Positions 1 to 10,764 of a DNA stretch of 64,000 nt are shown here, in pieces. Within the stretch, counting starts at the first letter, position 1; each line of letters begins with the position of its first letter. Position numbers and translations under genes: made by a program. This stretch comes from Veronia nyctiphanis. GTDB lineage: Bacteria > Pseudomonadota > Gammaproteobacteria > Enterobacterales > Vibrionaceae. Where the stretch lies: the NCBI RefSeq assembly GCF_004116385.1, contig NZ_PEIB01000001.1, positions 62,001 to 126,000 on the forward strand, read 5' to 3'. Below the pieces are notes generated by a model. That model had not been told where the DNA came from. It saw nothing but the letters and a program-made list of their open reading frames with translations, and searched no databases.

Positions 1-2
1 CG

Positions 3-1490
3 GATCAGGCTCTATTGCTGCTCGAGGCATTATCACAAGGTACACCAGATATATTGATGCAGTGCCTTGAGCAACTTGCGGAAGTCGGCGTGGAGTGGGA
101 CGGTTTACTTAAAGAGTTAGCGTCGCAACTTCACAGGCTGGCGATGGCGCAAATGCTGCCTGCCAGCGTTGATGCCAGCTCACCAGATGCTGACAGAGTT
201 ATTCAGCTGAGTAGCGTATTCAGCCCTCAGGATGTCCAACTCTTCTATCAAGTTGTTTTGCAAGGGCGTCAGGATCTTCCGTATGCGCCAGATGGCCGTG
301 CAGGCCTCGAAATGGTGTTATTGCGAATGTTGGCATTTCGCCCTGTGGCTGCCAGTCATTTTGAGCCAACAGCGGTTAATGTTCCAGAGAGCGAGCCTAC
401 CCGTCATCAAGCGCCTGCCCCTGCCGCTGAAACACAACTTGCTGCTTTGAAAGCACAAGTTTCTCAGACGGCTCAGAGTCGGCAATCTAAACCTGGGGCT
501 CCTCCCGCAACCGGCGCAGCCAAAGCTCAATCGAACCTAGTAGAAGCAGCGCCTGTTCAGCATCGCTCGCAAGAAGCGGCTACTCAGCAAAATACAGTTC
601 CAAACCCGGTTCAGCCGCGTGACTCCATGTCACTGCAATCAACCGAAGACGCGCAGTTGGCATCACATATTGCAGCGATGGAACAAATGGACCAGACGGA
701 GTCTGAGCCCCCCGTTGAAGAGCAGCCGCCAATGATTCAGGCGACGCCTGTTTCTCAAGAGAGCACGCCATCTAGCCCGTCGTCAGCCAGTCAGCTGGTG
801 GCGGCAAGAAATATGCTGCGTAGTAGAGCCAAAAAGGGAGATGATGGCGTAAAAAAGGATAAAGGGGTATCGGTTCAGCGGGGAAACCCGGTGTCAGTGC
901 TCGATCGGATTGCGGAAAAGCACAAACCGATGGACCCGGCAGTGATGACAGCTCCGGTACCTGAAGATAAAGCGTTGTCTCAGACTGAATACCAGTGGAC
1001 GCCGAAAAGTGCGCCTGCTCCAGAGAAACTGGTACAACTGACGCCAAAAAAGATAAAATCAGCCCTTGCTCATGAAAGAACACCTGAGCTAAAAGAAAAA
1101 TTGGTGAGAGAGTCTGTCCAGCAAGATAGCTGGTGTGAGGTAGCAAATTCATTGGATGTAGCCAGGCTGGTTAAACAGATGGCGTTGAATGCATCGATGG
1201 AGAGAGATGGCAATAGCGTCATCCTATACTTACGTCCAGAGCAGGCACACCTAAAAACAGACGTGTCTGTTACTCAATTAGCGCAGAGTTTATCTGCGCA
1301 GCTCGGCAGCAATATTAACCTCACCGTTGAGCTTGGGCAGCAGGGTAAAACGCCACTTGAGTGGCGAGATGATATTTACGCAGGCAAACTGGCTCAGGCC
1401 AGTCAAAGCCTTAACGAAGACCCGAACATTCTTTTCATCTGTCAGCGGTTTTCCGCTGAACTGGATGAAGACAGTATTCGACCAATTTAA
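3..1490 (+). CDS. dnaX: DNA polymerase III subunit tau (and gamma), C-terminal part
   Basis: This is the 3' part of dnaX; the 5' end with the ATPase domains lies outside the window. DnaX is the clamp-loader ATPase. Full-length tau also binds the replicative helicase and the polymerase alpha subunit. The first ~110 residues match the collar domain (the LPYAPDGRAGLEMVLLRMLA stretch is typical). A long Pro/Gln/Ser-rich linker follows, then the folded C-terminal alpha-binding domain (from about WCEVANSLDVARLVKQMALN to the end). The linker carries a programmed -1 frameshift signal at 835-893 that would yield the shorter gamma form. ybaB and recR follow closely, the usual dnaX-ybaB-recR operon. Identification is certain; only the 5' truncation limits it. 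Confidence 0.96.
   Translation, partial: DQALLLLEALSQGTPDILMQCLEQLAEVGVEWDGLLKELASQLHRLAMAQMLPASVDASSPDADRVIQLSSVFSPQDVQLFYQVVLQGRQDLPYAPDGRAGLEMVLLRMLAFRPVAASHFEPTAVNVPESEPTRHQAPAPAAETQLAALKAQVSQTAQSRQSKPGAPPATGAAKAQSNLVEAAPVQHRSQEAATQQNTVPNPVQPRDSMSLQSTEDAQLASHIAAMEQMDQTESEPPVEEQPPMIQATPVSQESTPSSPSSASQLVAARNMLRSRAKKGDDGVKKDKGVSVQRGNPVSVLDRIAEKHKPMDPAVMTAPVPEDKALSQTEYQWTPKSAPAPEKLVQLTPKKIKSALAHERTPELKEKLVRESVQQDSWCEVANSLDVARLVKQMALNASMERDGNSVILYLRPEQAHLKTDVSVTQLAQSLSAQLGSNINLTVELGQQGKTPLEWRDDIYAGKLAQASQSLNEDPNILFICQRFSAELDEDSIRPI
835..893 (+). promoter_or_regulatory. dnaX programmed -1 ribosomal frameshift signal
   Basis: Three elements line up. A Shine-Dalgarno-like AGGGAG lies at 835-840. 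The slippery heptamer A AAA AAG lies at 851-857, in the zero frame as GTA AAA AAG, exactly 10 nt after AGGGAG. A hairpin lies at 876-893 (stem CGGG/CCCG at 879-890 closed by a GAAA tetraloop, extended by CA/TG across one mismatch). After a -1 slip the ribosome reads GGA and then stop TAA at 860-862, giving a gamma-type product ending in KKG. This matches the known E. coli dnaX arrangement. Function here is inferred from that homology. Confidence 0.9.
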
Positions 1491-1516
1491 ATAGCCAATA
1501 ATGAAGAGAGATCAAT

Positions 1517-1846
1517 ATGTTTGGTAAAGGCGGAATGGGTAACCTGATGAAGCAGGCGCAGCAAATGCAAGAGCGCATGCAACAAATGCAGGAAGAGATT
1601 GCCAATATGGAAGTCACCGGTGAATCAGGTGCAGGTCTGGTAAAAGTTACCCTGACTGGCAGCCATAGCGTTCGCCGCGTTGATATCGACGAGAGCCTGA
1701 TGGAAGATGACAAAGATATGCTGGAAGATTTGATTGCTGCGGCATTCAATGATGCATCTCGACGTATCGAAGAGACTCAGAAAGAGAAAATGGCCGGCGT
1801 CACTGGTGGTATGCAGATGCCACCGGGCTTCAAAATGCCATTCTAA
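1517..1846 (+). CDS. ybaB: Nucleoid-associated protein, YbaB/EbfC family
   Basis: The 109-residue product has the normal length for this family of small dimeric DNA-binding proteins that coat the nucleoid. The N-terminal Met/Gln-rich helix ([20 protein letters not shown]) is typical, followed by the [14 protein letters not shown] strand region. The start at 1517 follows a purine-rich AAGAGAGA ribosome site. It lies 26 nt after dnaX and 2 nt before recR, so the three are almost certainly cotranscribed. The C-terminal tail is rich in Met, Pro and Gly, as usual. Confidence 0.95.
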   Translation: MFGKGGMGNLMKQAQQMQERMQQMQEEIANMEVTGESGAGLVKVTLTGSHSVRRVDIDESLMEDDKDMLEDLIAAAFNDASRRIEETQKEKMAGVTGGMQMPPGFKMPF

Positions 1847-1848
1847 TT

Positions 1849-2451
1849 ATGCGTACAAGCCAACTGCTTGAACAGCTGATGGAAGGGCTGAGATGCCTGC
1901 CGGGTGTCGGCCCTAAATCCGCACAGCGCATGGCATTTCACCTCTTGCAGAGAAATCGACAGGGTGGGGTACAACTCGCTGAAGCCTTGTCGGCCGCGAT
2001 GACAGAAATAGGACATTGCAGCCAATGCAGGACGTTCACCGAAGAGGACGTGTGCGGAATATGCACTAACCCACGCCGAAGTGAAAATGGCCTGGTTTGT
2101 GTGGTTGAAAGCCCTGCAGATATCGCCGCGATTGAAGCAACAGGTCAGTATTCAGGCCGCTACTTTGTTCTGATGGGGCACCTCTCCCCACTCGATGGTA
2201 TTGGCCCATCAGACATTGGTCTCGATTTACTTGAGCAACGTCTGAAGACTGAGCAAATCTCTGAAGTCATCTTAGCGACCAATCCAACGGTCGAAGGGGA
2301 GGCAACAGCACATTACATCGGTGAACTTTGCCGAGAGTATGAGGTTGAAGCCAGCCGAATTGCTCATGGCGTGCCTATGGGCGGAGAGTTGGAGCTGGTA
2401 GACGGCACAACGCTCTCACATTCGATTGTTGGGCGACACAAGCTTGCTTAA
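1849..2451 (+). CDS. recR: Recombination mediator protein RecR
   Basis: RecR works with RecF and RecO to load RecA on gapped DNA. All expected parts are present in 200 residues: an N-terminal helix-hairpin-helix ([17 protein letters not shown], about residues 17-33), a four-cysteine zinc finger (CSQC...CGIC, about 57-72), and a Toprim domain ([14 protein letters not shown] onward). The C-terminal Walker-B-like region includes [11 protein letters not shown]. It begins 2 nt after the ybaB stop codon, suggesting translational coupling. An intrinsic terminator follows directly. Confidence 0.97.
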   Translation: MRTSQLLEQLMEGLRCLPGVGPKSAQRMAFHLLQRNRQGGVQLAEALSAAMTEIGHCSQCRTFTEEDVCGICTNPRRSENGLVCVVESPADIAAIEATGQYSGRYFVLMGHLSPLDGIGPSDIGLDLLEQRLKTEQISEVILATNPTVEGEATAHYIGELCREYEVEASRIAHGVPMGGELELVDGTTLSHSIVGRHKLA

Positions 2452-2454
2452 TCG

Positions 2455-2480
2455 AAAGCCGCGCCTAGCGCGGCTTTTTT
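2455..2480 (+). terminator. Rho-independent terminator after recR
   Basis: The stem AAAGCCGCGC / GCGCGGCTTT with a 3-nt loop is followed by a run of T. It sits 4 nt past the recR stop and closes the dnaX-ybaB-recR operon. Confidence 0.9.
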
Positions 2481-2529
2481 ATCTTTTGTGACTGATAAGT
2501 CTCGTTTACTCAAGCCGTTAACTTTATCG

Positions 2530-3423
2530 TCAACTCACTTGTTCTTCCACGGCTTGACCGTGATTGTGTTGCCTTTTCAGCACCCACTTCTGGTTAAACC
2601 AAACTGACAGTACGATCACTGCACTCCCAATACCCAACATAACCAAATCTGCTTCGCGGTTCCAAATCAGCACATTGACGATAATCCCAGCAGGCACCAA
2701 TGCGTTATTCATTGCAGCCAGAGCGCCAGCATTTACCTTAGTGGCCCCCTTGTTCCATAGAAAATACCCCATACCAGAAGCGATAGTACCTAAATAGAAC
2801 AATATTCCCCATTGAGTACTGTTTGTCGGCAACTTTTCCATGTCACCGAGCATAAAAAAAGCGGGAAGTGCCACCATGAGGGCTCCGATAAAGAACAGAC
2901 CAAAAACAGTGTGTTGCTTGAGCTCTACATCCGCATCTTCGATGACGACTTTGTAAAGTACCTGACCCAGTGCAAAGCAAAGGTTGGCACCTTGAACAAC
3001 AAGAAAACCAAACAAGAAATGTTCACTTGGCGATGCGTATTTCAAAATGACGGCACCTAATACAGCAATTACAGCTGTCACCAGGTACCAGGGAGAAAAC
3101 TGCCGTTTGAGGATATCGTGTGTCAACGCGACATAAATGGGGGTGAAAACGGTAAACAGTAAAACTTCAGGCACAGTGAGATAAAGGAATGATTGGTAAT
3201 AGAAGCCGTACATTAAACCCAGTTGGATGGCACCGATGCCAATAAGTTTAAAAATTAGTGAAGTGCTCACTCCCTTCAAACGTAGAAACGGTATGAATAC
3301 CAATGTGGCAAGCGCAACCCTGACGACAACTGAAAACCATGCGTCAACTTGACCAGCGAGATAAACACCTATCAAGCTGAAAGAAAACGCCCACAGACAT
3401 GTTACACCGGATAAGTAACCCAT
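2530..3423 (-). CDS. EamA/DMT-family membrane transporter
   Basis: A 297-residue protein with about ten hydrophobic segments in two similar halves, the layout of EamA-type drug/metabolite transporters. The first half includes the stretch from MGYLSGVTCLWAFSFSLIGVY through the PEVLLFTVFTPIYVAL region; the second ends in a Lys/Arg-rich cytoplasmic tail. I chose the ATG at 3423 because GGAG lies 5 nt upstream; an in-frame ATG 22 codons earlier has no such site and would add a hydrophilic stretch overlapping the operator. Substrate cannot be told from sequence; relatives export amino acids, amines, carboxylates or siderophores. A strong Fur box at 3465-3483 suggests iron control. It converges on recR. 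Confidence 0.85.
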   Translation of the reverse strand: MGYLSGVTCLWAFSFSLIGVYLAGQVDAWFSVVVRVALATLVFIPFLRLKGVSTSLIFKLIGIGAIQLGLMYGFYYQSFLYLTVPEVLLFTVFTPIYVALTHDILKRQFSPWYLVTAVIAVLGAVILKYASPSEHFLFGFLVVQGANLCFALGQVLYKVVIEDADVELKQHTVFGLFFIGALMVALPAFFMLGDMEKLPTNSTQWGILFYLGTIASGMGYFLWNKGATKVNAGALAAMNNALVPAGIIVNVLIWNREADLVMLGIGSAVIVLSVWFNQKWVLKRQHNHGQAVEEQVS

Positions 3424-3464
3424 TTTGTCTCCGAAAAGTTTAGAAATTTTGAAAGATTTTAAAT

Positions 3465-3483
3465 GAAAATGAATATCATTAAC
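3465..3483 (-). promoter_or_regulatory. Fur box upstream of the EamA transporter
   Basis: Read on the minus strand the site is GTTAATGATATTCATTTTC. It matches 16 of 19 positions of the classical Fur consensus GATAATGATAATCATTATC. It lies 42-60 bp before the transporter start codon, where a repressor would cover the promoter. Binding is inferred. Confidence 0.7.
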
Positions 3484-3679
3484 ATCCATATCGTGAGAAC
3501 TTAAGTTGGATAACCAAGACCCAACATATGTCTAAGAAGGGCTGTTACTTTACTTCCCTTTGCAAATCGACACCCATTGTGAATCATTTCGACGAATAAA
3601 ATAGAGTCTATTCGATGCGCAAACGGACGGCCTCAACAGAAATTCAGCTCACGTATTATTTAAAAAATCTCTTTGCCCC

Positions 3680-3707
3680 CTTGAAAACAAAGCCTGCGAC
3701 CACACAT
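3680..3707 (+). promoter_or_regulatory. Putative sigma-32 (heat-shock) promoter of htpG
   Basis: CTTGAAA at 3680-3686 matches the sigma-32 -35 element. CCACACAT at 3700-3707 resembles the -10 element CCCCATnT after a 13-bp spacer, within the normal range. It lies 66 bp before htpG, a standard heat-shock gene. Confidence 0.6.
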
Positions 3708-3772
3708 AAGGTGGTACATCAACATTGTGTTTTTACATGTGTATAAAGTTACCGTAATCAGGATTAGTTGAA

Positions 3773-5662
3773 ATGGAAAAAACCATTGAAAAACGTGAGT
3801 TTGGCTCCGACACGTCTAAACTACTTCACCTAATGATCCACTCTCTGTATTCGAATAAAGAGATTTTTCTGCGTGAGCTGATATCAAATGCGTCTGATGC
3901 AGCAGACAAACTGCGCTTTAAAGCGTTGTCGTCTTCTGAGCTTTATGAGAACGATGGCGACCTGCGCGTTCGCCTGAGTGTAGATAAAGAGGCGGGTACG
4001 CTGACCATTGATGACAATGGCATTGGTATGACCCGTGACGAGGTTATTGAAAATCTCGGTACGATTGCGAAATCAGGTACGGCAGACTTCTTCAAACAGC
4101 TTTCTGATGATCAAACCAAAGACAGCCAGCTGATTGGCCAGTTTGGTGTTGGTTTCTACTCTGCATTTATTGTTGCTGACAAAGTGTCTGTTGTTACACG
4201 AGCTGCTGGTGAAGATGTCTCTGCGGGTGTTCGCTGGGAATCTGAAGGCGAAGGCGATTACACAATCGAAGGTGTCGAGAAGGCTGACCGTGGTACATCT
4301 ATCACACTTCACCTGCGTGAAGATGACAAAGAGTACCTCGATGACTGGCGTCTTCGTGAAGTTATCGGTCGTTACTCGGATCATATCGGTATTCCTGTCG
4401 AGATTTGGGCGCTTGAACGTGATGAAGAAGGCAAGGAGACAGAAACGGGTAAGTGGGAAAAAATCAATAAAGCGCAGGCGCTTTGGACCCGCTCTAAATC
4501 TGATATCAAAGAAGAAGAATATCAGGAGTTTTACAAGCACCTTTCTCATGACTTTGCAGATCCACTGACGTGGAGCCATAACAAAGTTGAAGGGAAAAAC
4601 GATTACACCAGCCTGCTTTATATCCCATCGAAAGCGCCTTGGGATCTGTTCAATCGTGAACACAAACATGGCTTGAAGCTATATGTACAACGTGTATTCA
4701 TCATGGATGACGCATCTCAGTTCATGCCTAGCTACCTGCGCTTTGTTCGCGGTCTGATTGATTCTAACGATCTTCCGCTTAACGTATCCCGCGAGATCCT
4801 CCAGGACAACAAGGTTACTCAGTCTCTGCGCAACGCCTGTACCAAACGTGTACTGACAATGCTTGAGCGCATGTCGAACAATGACAGCGAGAAATATCTG
4901 TCATTCTGGAAAGAATTTGGTCTGGTTCTCAAAGAAGGTCCGGCTGAAGACATGTCAAACCGTGAGAAGATAGCTGGCCTGCTTCGTTTCGCATCTACGA
5001 ACACAGAAAACAGCGAGCAAACTGTTTCTTTGGCGGATTATGTCGCACGAATGAAAGATGGTCAGGATAAGATTTATTACCTGACTGCAGATTCCTATCA
5101 GGCAGCGAAGAATAGCCCGCACCTTGAGCAGTTCCGTGACAAAGGCATCGAGGTTGTGCTGATGTACGACCGTATAGATGAGTGGTTGATGAGCTATCTG
5201 CCTGAGTTTGACGGTAAGCAGTTCCAGGCAATCACCAAAGCGGATCTGGATCTGAGCAAGTTCGAAGAAGACGGCGAGAAAGAAAAACGCGAAGAAACTC
5301 AGAAAGAATTTGAGTCGGTTGTTGAGCGGACGAAAACGCATCTGGGCGAACGTGTTAAAGATGTTCGCACAACCTTCAAACTCTCGGGCACACCTGCTGT
5401 TGTTGTGACGGACGAGTTCGAGATGGGTACACAGATGGCGAAACTGCTGGCGGCTGCTGGTCAGGATGCACCGGAAGTGAAATACATCTTCGAACTTAAT
5501 CCAGAACATGCACTGGTCAAGCAAATGGCCGATGAAGCTGATGAAGAAGTCTTTGGTCGCTGGGTCGAAATGTTGCTGGGCCAAGCGATGCTGGCAGAAA
5601 AAGGAGCGATGGATGACCCATCTCAGTTCCTTCAAGCTGTGAATTCATTGCTTAGTAAGTAA
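3773..5662 (+). CDS. htpG: Molecular chaperone HtpG (bacterial Hsp90)
   Basis: The 629-residue product has the full length of a cytosolic Hsp90 homodimer. The N-terminal ATPase carries the GHKL motifs [10 protein letters not shown] (about residues 36-45), [11 protein letters not shown] (about 82-92) and [11 protein letters not shown] (about 119-129). Middle-domain signatures include [11 protein letters not shown], the catalytic-loop region [10 protein letters not shown], and [12 protein letters not shown] lies 9 nt before the ATG. A sigma-32-type promoter lies upstream and a 26-bp palindrome follows the gene. Confidence 0.98.
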   Translation: MEKTIEKREFGSDTSKLLHLMIHSLYSNKEIFLRELISNASDAADKLRFKALSSSELYENDGDLRVRLSVDKEAGTLTIDDNGIGMTRDEVIENLGTIAKSGTADFFKQLSDDQTKDSQLIGQFGVGFYSAFIVADKVSVVTRAAGEDVSAGVRWESEGEGDYTIEGVEKADRGTSITLHLREDDKEYLDDWRLREVIGRYSDHIGIPVEIWALERDEEGKETETGKWEKINKAQALWTRSKSDIKEEEYQEFYKHLSHDFADPLTWSHNKVEGKNDYTSLLYIPSKAPWDLFNREHKHGLKLYVQRVFIMDDASQFMPSYLRFVRGLIDSNDLPLNVSREILQDNKVTQSLRNACTKRVLTMLERMSNNDSEKYLSFWKEFGLVLKEGPAEDMSNREKIAGLLRFASTNTENSEQTVSLADYVARMKDGQDKIYYLTADSYQAAKNSPHLEQFRDKGIEVVLMYDRIDEWLMSYLPEFDGKQFQAITKADLDLSKFEEDGEKEKREETQKEFESVVERTKTHLGERVKDVRTTFKLSGTPAVVVTDEFEMGTQMAKLLAAAGQDAPEVKYIFELNPEHALVKQMADEADEEVFGRWVEMLLGQAMLAEKGAMDDPSQFLQAVNSLLSK

Positions 5663-5718
5663 TAATTATTAAATAAGCGTGATCAGGCCGCGAAATGGTC
5701 TGAATTTACATGAAAGCC

Positions 5719-5744
5719 CAAGCCCGGAAACGTTTCCGGGCTTG
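5719..5744 (+). other. 26-bp perfect palindrome between htpG and adk
   Basis: The half site CAAGCCCGGAAAC is followed by its exact reverse complement. Transcribed, it would form a strong GC-rich hairpin that could end htpG mRNA, but no T run follows. The centre AAACGTTT resembles operators of LacI/PurR-type repressors, so an operator role for adk is an alternative. Confidence 0.5.
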
Positions 5745-5748
5745 ATAG

Positions 5749-6456
<708 letters not shown>

Positions 6457-6471
6457 ATTCTGAACCCTAAG

Positions 6472-6501
6472 AAAAAAGGCAATCATTTGATTGCCTTTTT
6501 T
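6472..6501 (+). terminator. Rho-independent terminator after adk
   Basis: The inverted repeat AAAAAAGGCAATCA / TGATTGCCTTTTTT has a 2-nt loop and a T run at its end. Confidence 0.92.
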
Positions 6502-6627
6502 GATCTCAATAACTTGTACTCTCGTAAGCTTGTTTCCCATAATATCTATTCTCCGCCGTTTCAAAACAATGCGTATTTTTCAGATTAATACGTCAGTTTA
6601 TATGCAGGTAGCAGGGTCATATAAGAG

Positions 6628-7599
6628 ATGGAAAAAACAACAAAAACAGGTATTCTTCTGGCCAATCTCGGCACACCGGATGCACCAACAGCATCAGCGG
6701 TGAAAGCATTTCTCGCTGAGTTTCTTCATGATCACAGGGTTGTCGACCTCACGCGTTTTATCTGGTGCCCGGTACTACATGGCATTATCTTGCCGATTCG
6801 CTCTCCTAAAGTGGCTAAGTTGTATCAGTCTGTCTGGATGGAAGAGGGGTCACCTCTTATGGTTTATTCAAAGAGGCAGCAGCGTGCATTGCATGAGGCA
6901 TCGGGCCTACCTGTTGAACTTGGCATGACGTATGGTAACCCAAGTATTGAATCCGCCATTACCGCACTGAAAGAGCAAGGGTGCGAGAAAGTGCTGGTGT
7001 TACCTCTTTATCCCCAATATTCAGCAACAACAACCGCTGCTGTATTTGATCAAGTCGCTCGGGTAGCGAAAAAGTCGCCTGTATTACCTGAGTTTAGGTT
7101 CGTTAATCACTATTACGAGCAGGATAAGTACATTAATGCTTTGGCTGTTTCTGTCGAGAAACATTGGGCGGAGCATGGCCGCGGCGATGTATTACTGTGT
7201 TCTTTCCACGGTATCCCGAAAAGGTACGCTGACAACGGTGACCCTTATCCCAAGCACTGCTTTGCGACAACTGAGGCGCTTAAGGTTAGGTTGGGGCTTG
7301 AAGATCATCAGATTAAAACCAGTTTTCAATCTCGCTTTGGCCGCGAAGAGTGGCTTCAGCCATACACAGACAAGACATTAGAAAAGATGCCCTCAGAAGG
7401 TATCAAGCGCCTTGATATTATCTCTCCAGCATTTTCTGTTGATTGCCTTGAAACGCTTGAAGAGATAGATGGTGAGTGTCGTGAGACGTTTCTCGAGGCG
7501 GGTGGGGAAGTCTTCCATTTTATTCCTTGCTTGAACGACTCTTCTGAACATATTGATCTTATGAGCGATCTGGTTGAGTCGAATACACGTCACTGGTAG
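6628..7599 (+). CDS. hemH: Ferrochelatase
   Basis: HemH inserts ferrous iron into protoporphyrin IX, the last step of heme synthesis, at the inner membrane face. The product has 323 residues, the usual bacterial length. Signatures include [14 protein letters not shown] at the N-terminus, [17 protein letters not shown], and [11 protein letters not shown], whose His is the conserved metal-site residue. Near the C-terminus the glutamate-containing ...[12 protein letters not shown] motif is present. The ribosome site is weak, so the start rests on homology at [15 protein letters not shown]. Confidence 0.96.
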   Translation: MEKTTKTGILLANLGTPDAPTASAVKAFLAEFLHDHRVVDLTRFIWCPVLHGIILPIRSPKVAKLYQSVWMEEGSPLMVYSKRQQRALHEASGLPVELGMTYGNPSIESAITALKEQGCEKVLVLPLYPQYSATTTAAVFDQVARVAKKSPVLPEFRFVNHYYEQDKYINALAVSVEKHWAEHGRGDVLLCSFHGIPKRYADNGDPYPKHCFATTEALKVRLGLEDHQIKTSFQSRFGREEWLQPYTDKTLEKMPSEGIKRLDIISPAFSVDCLETLEEIDGECRETFLEAGGEVFHFIPCLNDSSEHIDLMSDLVESNTRHW

Positions 7600-7714
7600 A
7601 GAATAATAAAACTCGAATTCGTCGCACTATTTTTGCTCTATTTGTCTTTTAGGATAAATTTAGTGTGATAGAATTCGCGTTTTTCCGCCTTCAACTGACG
7701 ATGCATCGATAACC

Positions 7715-9019
7715 ATGAAATTTCCAGGTCAACGTAAGTCAAAGCATTATTTTCCGGTCCATGCCCGTGACCCACTGCTGAATCCGTCCTTCGAACAAAA
7801 AAGCCTAAAACGCCCACATGTTATTGGTATTGACCAAACGCTGGTGGATATCGAAGCGAAGGTCAGCGATGCTTTTCTTGAGAAGTTCCAGCTCACCAAG
7901 GGCCAGTCAATGATCATTGACGATCTGCGTGCTGAGGCGCTTTATCAGGAGCTCAAGGAAAAAGCGATGATTTCGCATGAGTTTGCTGGCGGTACTATCG
8001 GTAACACCTTACACAACTATTCAACACTGGCTGATGACAAGTCTATCCTGCTGGGGGTGATGAGTAGGGATATCACCATTGGTAGCTATGCTTATCGTTA
8101 TCTTTGCAATACGTCTAGCCGGGTAGATCTCAACTACCTTCAAGCAGTGCAGGGGCCAATTGGTCGTTGTTACGCGTTGATCAGTGAAGATGGCGAGCGA
8201 ACGTTTGCTATCAGCGAAGGCTTGATGAATCAGTTGAAGCCTGAATCAATTCCAGAGCATATTTTTGAAAACGCTTCGGCGTTGGTGCTGACGGCGTATT
8301 TGGTTCGATGCAATGATGGCGACCCAATGCCTGAAGCAACGATGAAGGCGATTGAGTTTGCGAAAAAATACAGTGTACCCGTGGTGATGACGCTAGGTAC
8401 AAAGTTTGTCATTCAGCAAAATCCGCAATGGTGGCGTGACTTTCTGGGAGAGCATGTCTCCGTATTGGCGATGAATGAGGAAGAGGGAGAAGCGCTTACA
8501 GGGGAGACGGATCCGCTTCTTGCTGCTGACAAGGCGCTTGATTGGGTAGACATGGTTCTCTGCACTGCAGGTCCTATTGGCTTGTACATGGCTGGATATA
8601 CAGACGAGTCGGCACAACGTGAAACCAGTCTGCCACTATTGCCGGGGGCAATTGCAGAATTCAATCGCTACGAATTCAGTCGACCTGTGATTAAACGTGA
8701 CAGTGATTCTCCGACCAAAGTATATTCACACATATCACCTTACATGGGTGGCCCTGAGCGAATTAAAAATACTAATGGTGCAGGGGATGGTGCGTTATCG
8801 GCCGTATTGCACGATATGGCGGCTAACCATTACCACAAAGAAAACGTACCAAACTCCAGTAAACATCAACATAACTTCTTAACGTACAGCTCATTTTCTC
8901 AGGTGTGTAAGTATGCGAACCGTGTGAGTTATGAAGTGCTTGCGCAGCACTCACCGCGTCTTTCACGTGCGCTACCAGAGAAAGAAGACAGCTTAGAAGA
9001 AGCATACTGGGAACGTTAA
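7715..9019 (+). CDS. gsk: Inosine-guanosine kinase
   Basis: Gsk phosphorylates inosine and guanosine for purine salvage. The 434 residues match the E. coli enzyme along their whole length, from MKFPGQRKSKHYFPVHARDP to the final EEAYWER. It is a PfkB/ribokinase-type fold: the GGTIGNTLHNYS substrate region lies near residues 92-103 and the anion-hole/catalytic motif NTNGAGDG near 353-360. No clear Shine-Dalgarno is seen. It is convergent with asnB across a shared terminator. Confidence 0.97.
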   Translation: MKFPGQRKSKHYFPVHARDPLLNPSFEQKSLKRPHVIGIDQTLVDIEAKVSDAFLEKFQLTKGQSMIIDDLRAEALYQELKEKAMISHEFAGGTIGNTLHNYSTLADDKSILLGVMSRDITIGSYAYRYLCNTSSRVDLNYLQAVQGPIGRCYALISEDGERTFAISEGLMNQLKPESIPEHIFENASALVLTAYLVRCNDGDPMPEATMKAIEFAKKYSVPVVMTLGTKFVIQQNPQWWRDFLGEHVSVLAMNEEEGEALTGETDPLLAADKALDWVDMVLCTAGPIGLYMAGYTDESAQRETSLPLLPGAIAEFNRYEFSRPVIKRDSDSPTKVYSHISPYMGGPERIKNTNGAGDGALSAVLHDMAANHYHKENVPNSSKHQHNFLTYSSFSQVCKYANRVSYEVLAQHSPRLSRALPEKEDSLEEAYWER

Positions 9020-9052
9020 TCGATATTGTTTGCTTGATAGGCTCCTGATAAG

Positions 9053-9078
9053 AAAAAACCGCTTTCGCCGGTTTTTTT
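9053..9078 (+). terminator. Terminator between gsk and asnB
   Basis: The stem AAAAAACCG / CGGTTTTTT has a 7-nt loop. Both flanks are A/T runs, so it can serve gsk rightward and asnB leftward. Confidence 0.88.
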
Positions 9079-9097
9079 GTTGAGGACCCAGCCTTAA

Positions 9098-10764
9098 TTA
9101 ATCGTAGGCTTCGTTGTGAACAGCTTGAACAGCACGACCTGATGGGTCAGTCATGTTTTTAAAGCTTTCATCCCACTCAATTGCTTTCGCTGTTGAACAC
9201 GCGATAGACGGACCACCCGGTACACATTTCGCTGCATCTTCAAGCGGGAACAGCTCTTCGAAGATTTCACGATACATATAACCTTCTTTGGTCGTCGGCG
9301 TGTTGTAAGGAAATTTAAACGCTGCTGTTTCAAGCTGCTTGTCCGTCACTTTCTCTTCCGCAACGGCTTTTAGCGTGTCAATCCAGTTGTAGCCAACCCC
9401 ATCTGAGAACTGTTCTTTCTGACGCCATGCCACAGATTCTGGTAGCAGCTCACCGAAACATTCACGGATTATGTGTTTTTCCATTTTTCCGTTACCACAC
9501 ATTTTGTCTTGTGGGTTGATTCGCATGGCGACTTCAAGGAACTCCTTATCAAGGAAAGGTACACGCGCTTCTACGCCCCATGCTGCCATTGATTTGTTGG
9601 CGCGAGCACAGTCAAACATGTTCAGAGCCATCAGCTTACGCACGGTTTCTTCGTGGAACTCTTGGCTGTTTGGCGCTTTATGGAAGTACAGGTAACCACC
9701 GAAGACTTCATCAGCACCTTCACCCGACAGCACCATTTTGATACCCATTGCGCGGATCTTACGAGACATCAGATACATAGGTGTTGATGCGCGGATTGTT
9801 GTCACGTCGTAAGTTTCGATGTGATAAACCACGTCACGGATTGCATCCAGACCTTCTTGAATTGTGTACGTCAACTCATGGTGAACAGTACCCAGGTGAT
9901 CTGCAACTTTCTTCGCCGCTTTCAGGTCAGGTGCGTCTTCAAGACCAATCGCGAACGAATGCAGACGTGGCCACCAAGCCTGACTCTCATCGTTATCTTC
10001 TACGCGCTTGCCTGCGAACTTGTTAGTGATACCTGAAATGACAGATGAATCAAGACCGCCAGAGAGAAGCACGCCGTAAGGTACGTCAGTCATCAGCTGA
10101 CGGTGAACCGCTTTTTCCAGCGCTTCAGTCAGTGCCTCTTTGCTTGTCTCGTTGTCTTTAACCGTATCAAACTCCATCCAGTCGCGTTTGTAGTAACGGA
10201 CAGGCTCACCTTTCTTACTCCACAGATAATGGCCCGGAGGAAACTCACTGATGGTGCGGCATACAGGCACCAGTGATTTCATCTCAGATGCAACATAATA
10301 GTTACCGTGTTCATCATAACCATGGTAAAGAGGAATAATGCCAATGTGGTCGCGACCGATGAGGTAAGCATCCTGTTCTTCATCGTAGAGAATGAAGGCA
10401 AAGATACCGTTCAGATAATCAAGAAGCTCTGGGCCCTTTTCTTTGTATAGAGCCAGAATAATTTCACAGTCTGATTCAGTCTGGAAGGGTAATCGGGAGT
10501 CAGTTCTTTTTTCAGCTCTTTGTGGTTATATATCTCACCGTTTACAGCCAGTACATGGGTCTTGTCTGTGTTGTAAAGTGGTTGCGCACCACTATTTAAA
10601 TCGACAATCGCCAAGCGCTCATGCACCAAAATAGCTTTGTCAGATGAATAGATACCGGACCAGTCAGGTCCGCGGTGACGCATTTTTTTTGACATCTCAA
10701 GCGCGGTTTCACGCAACGCTGCAGCGTCAGACTTAATATCAAGAATCCCAAATACTGAACACAT
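9098..10764 (-). CDS. asnB: Asparagine synthase (glutamine-hydrolysing), reading frame broken by one base
   Basis: AsnB makes asparagine from aspartate, ATP and glutamine. The N-terminal glutaminase part begins MCSVFGILD with the nucleophile Cys2 and includes RHRGPDWSGIY and NGEIYNHKELK. The synthetase part carries the pyrophosphate loop LLSGGLDSS and ends near AIEWDESFKNM. The frame is lost near 10484-10489, after the residues ELTPDYP. Adding one base to the CCC/TT run restores FQTESDCEIILALY and a protein of about 555 residues, the family length. I take this as a one-base sequence error, not a pseudogene. It is transcribed from a 290-bp AT-rich upstream region. Confidence 0.93.

Noticed and set aside
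831-838. Second slippery site in dnaX (AAAAAGGG just after GCC)
   Set aside because: It does not fit the X XXY YYZ pattern in the zero frame; the site at 851-857 does.
4073-5635. Long open frames opposite htpG
   Set aside because: Mirror frames caused by codon bias in a highly expressed gene; no ribosome sites and no homology pattern.
9098-10764. asnB as a pseudogene or as two split genes
   Set aside because: One base in a homopolymer restores the full family sequence, and the same defect occurs in many core genes here.
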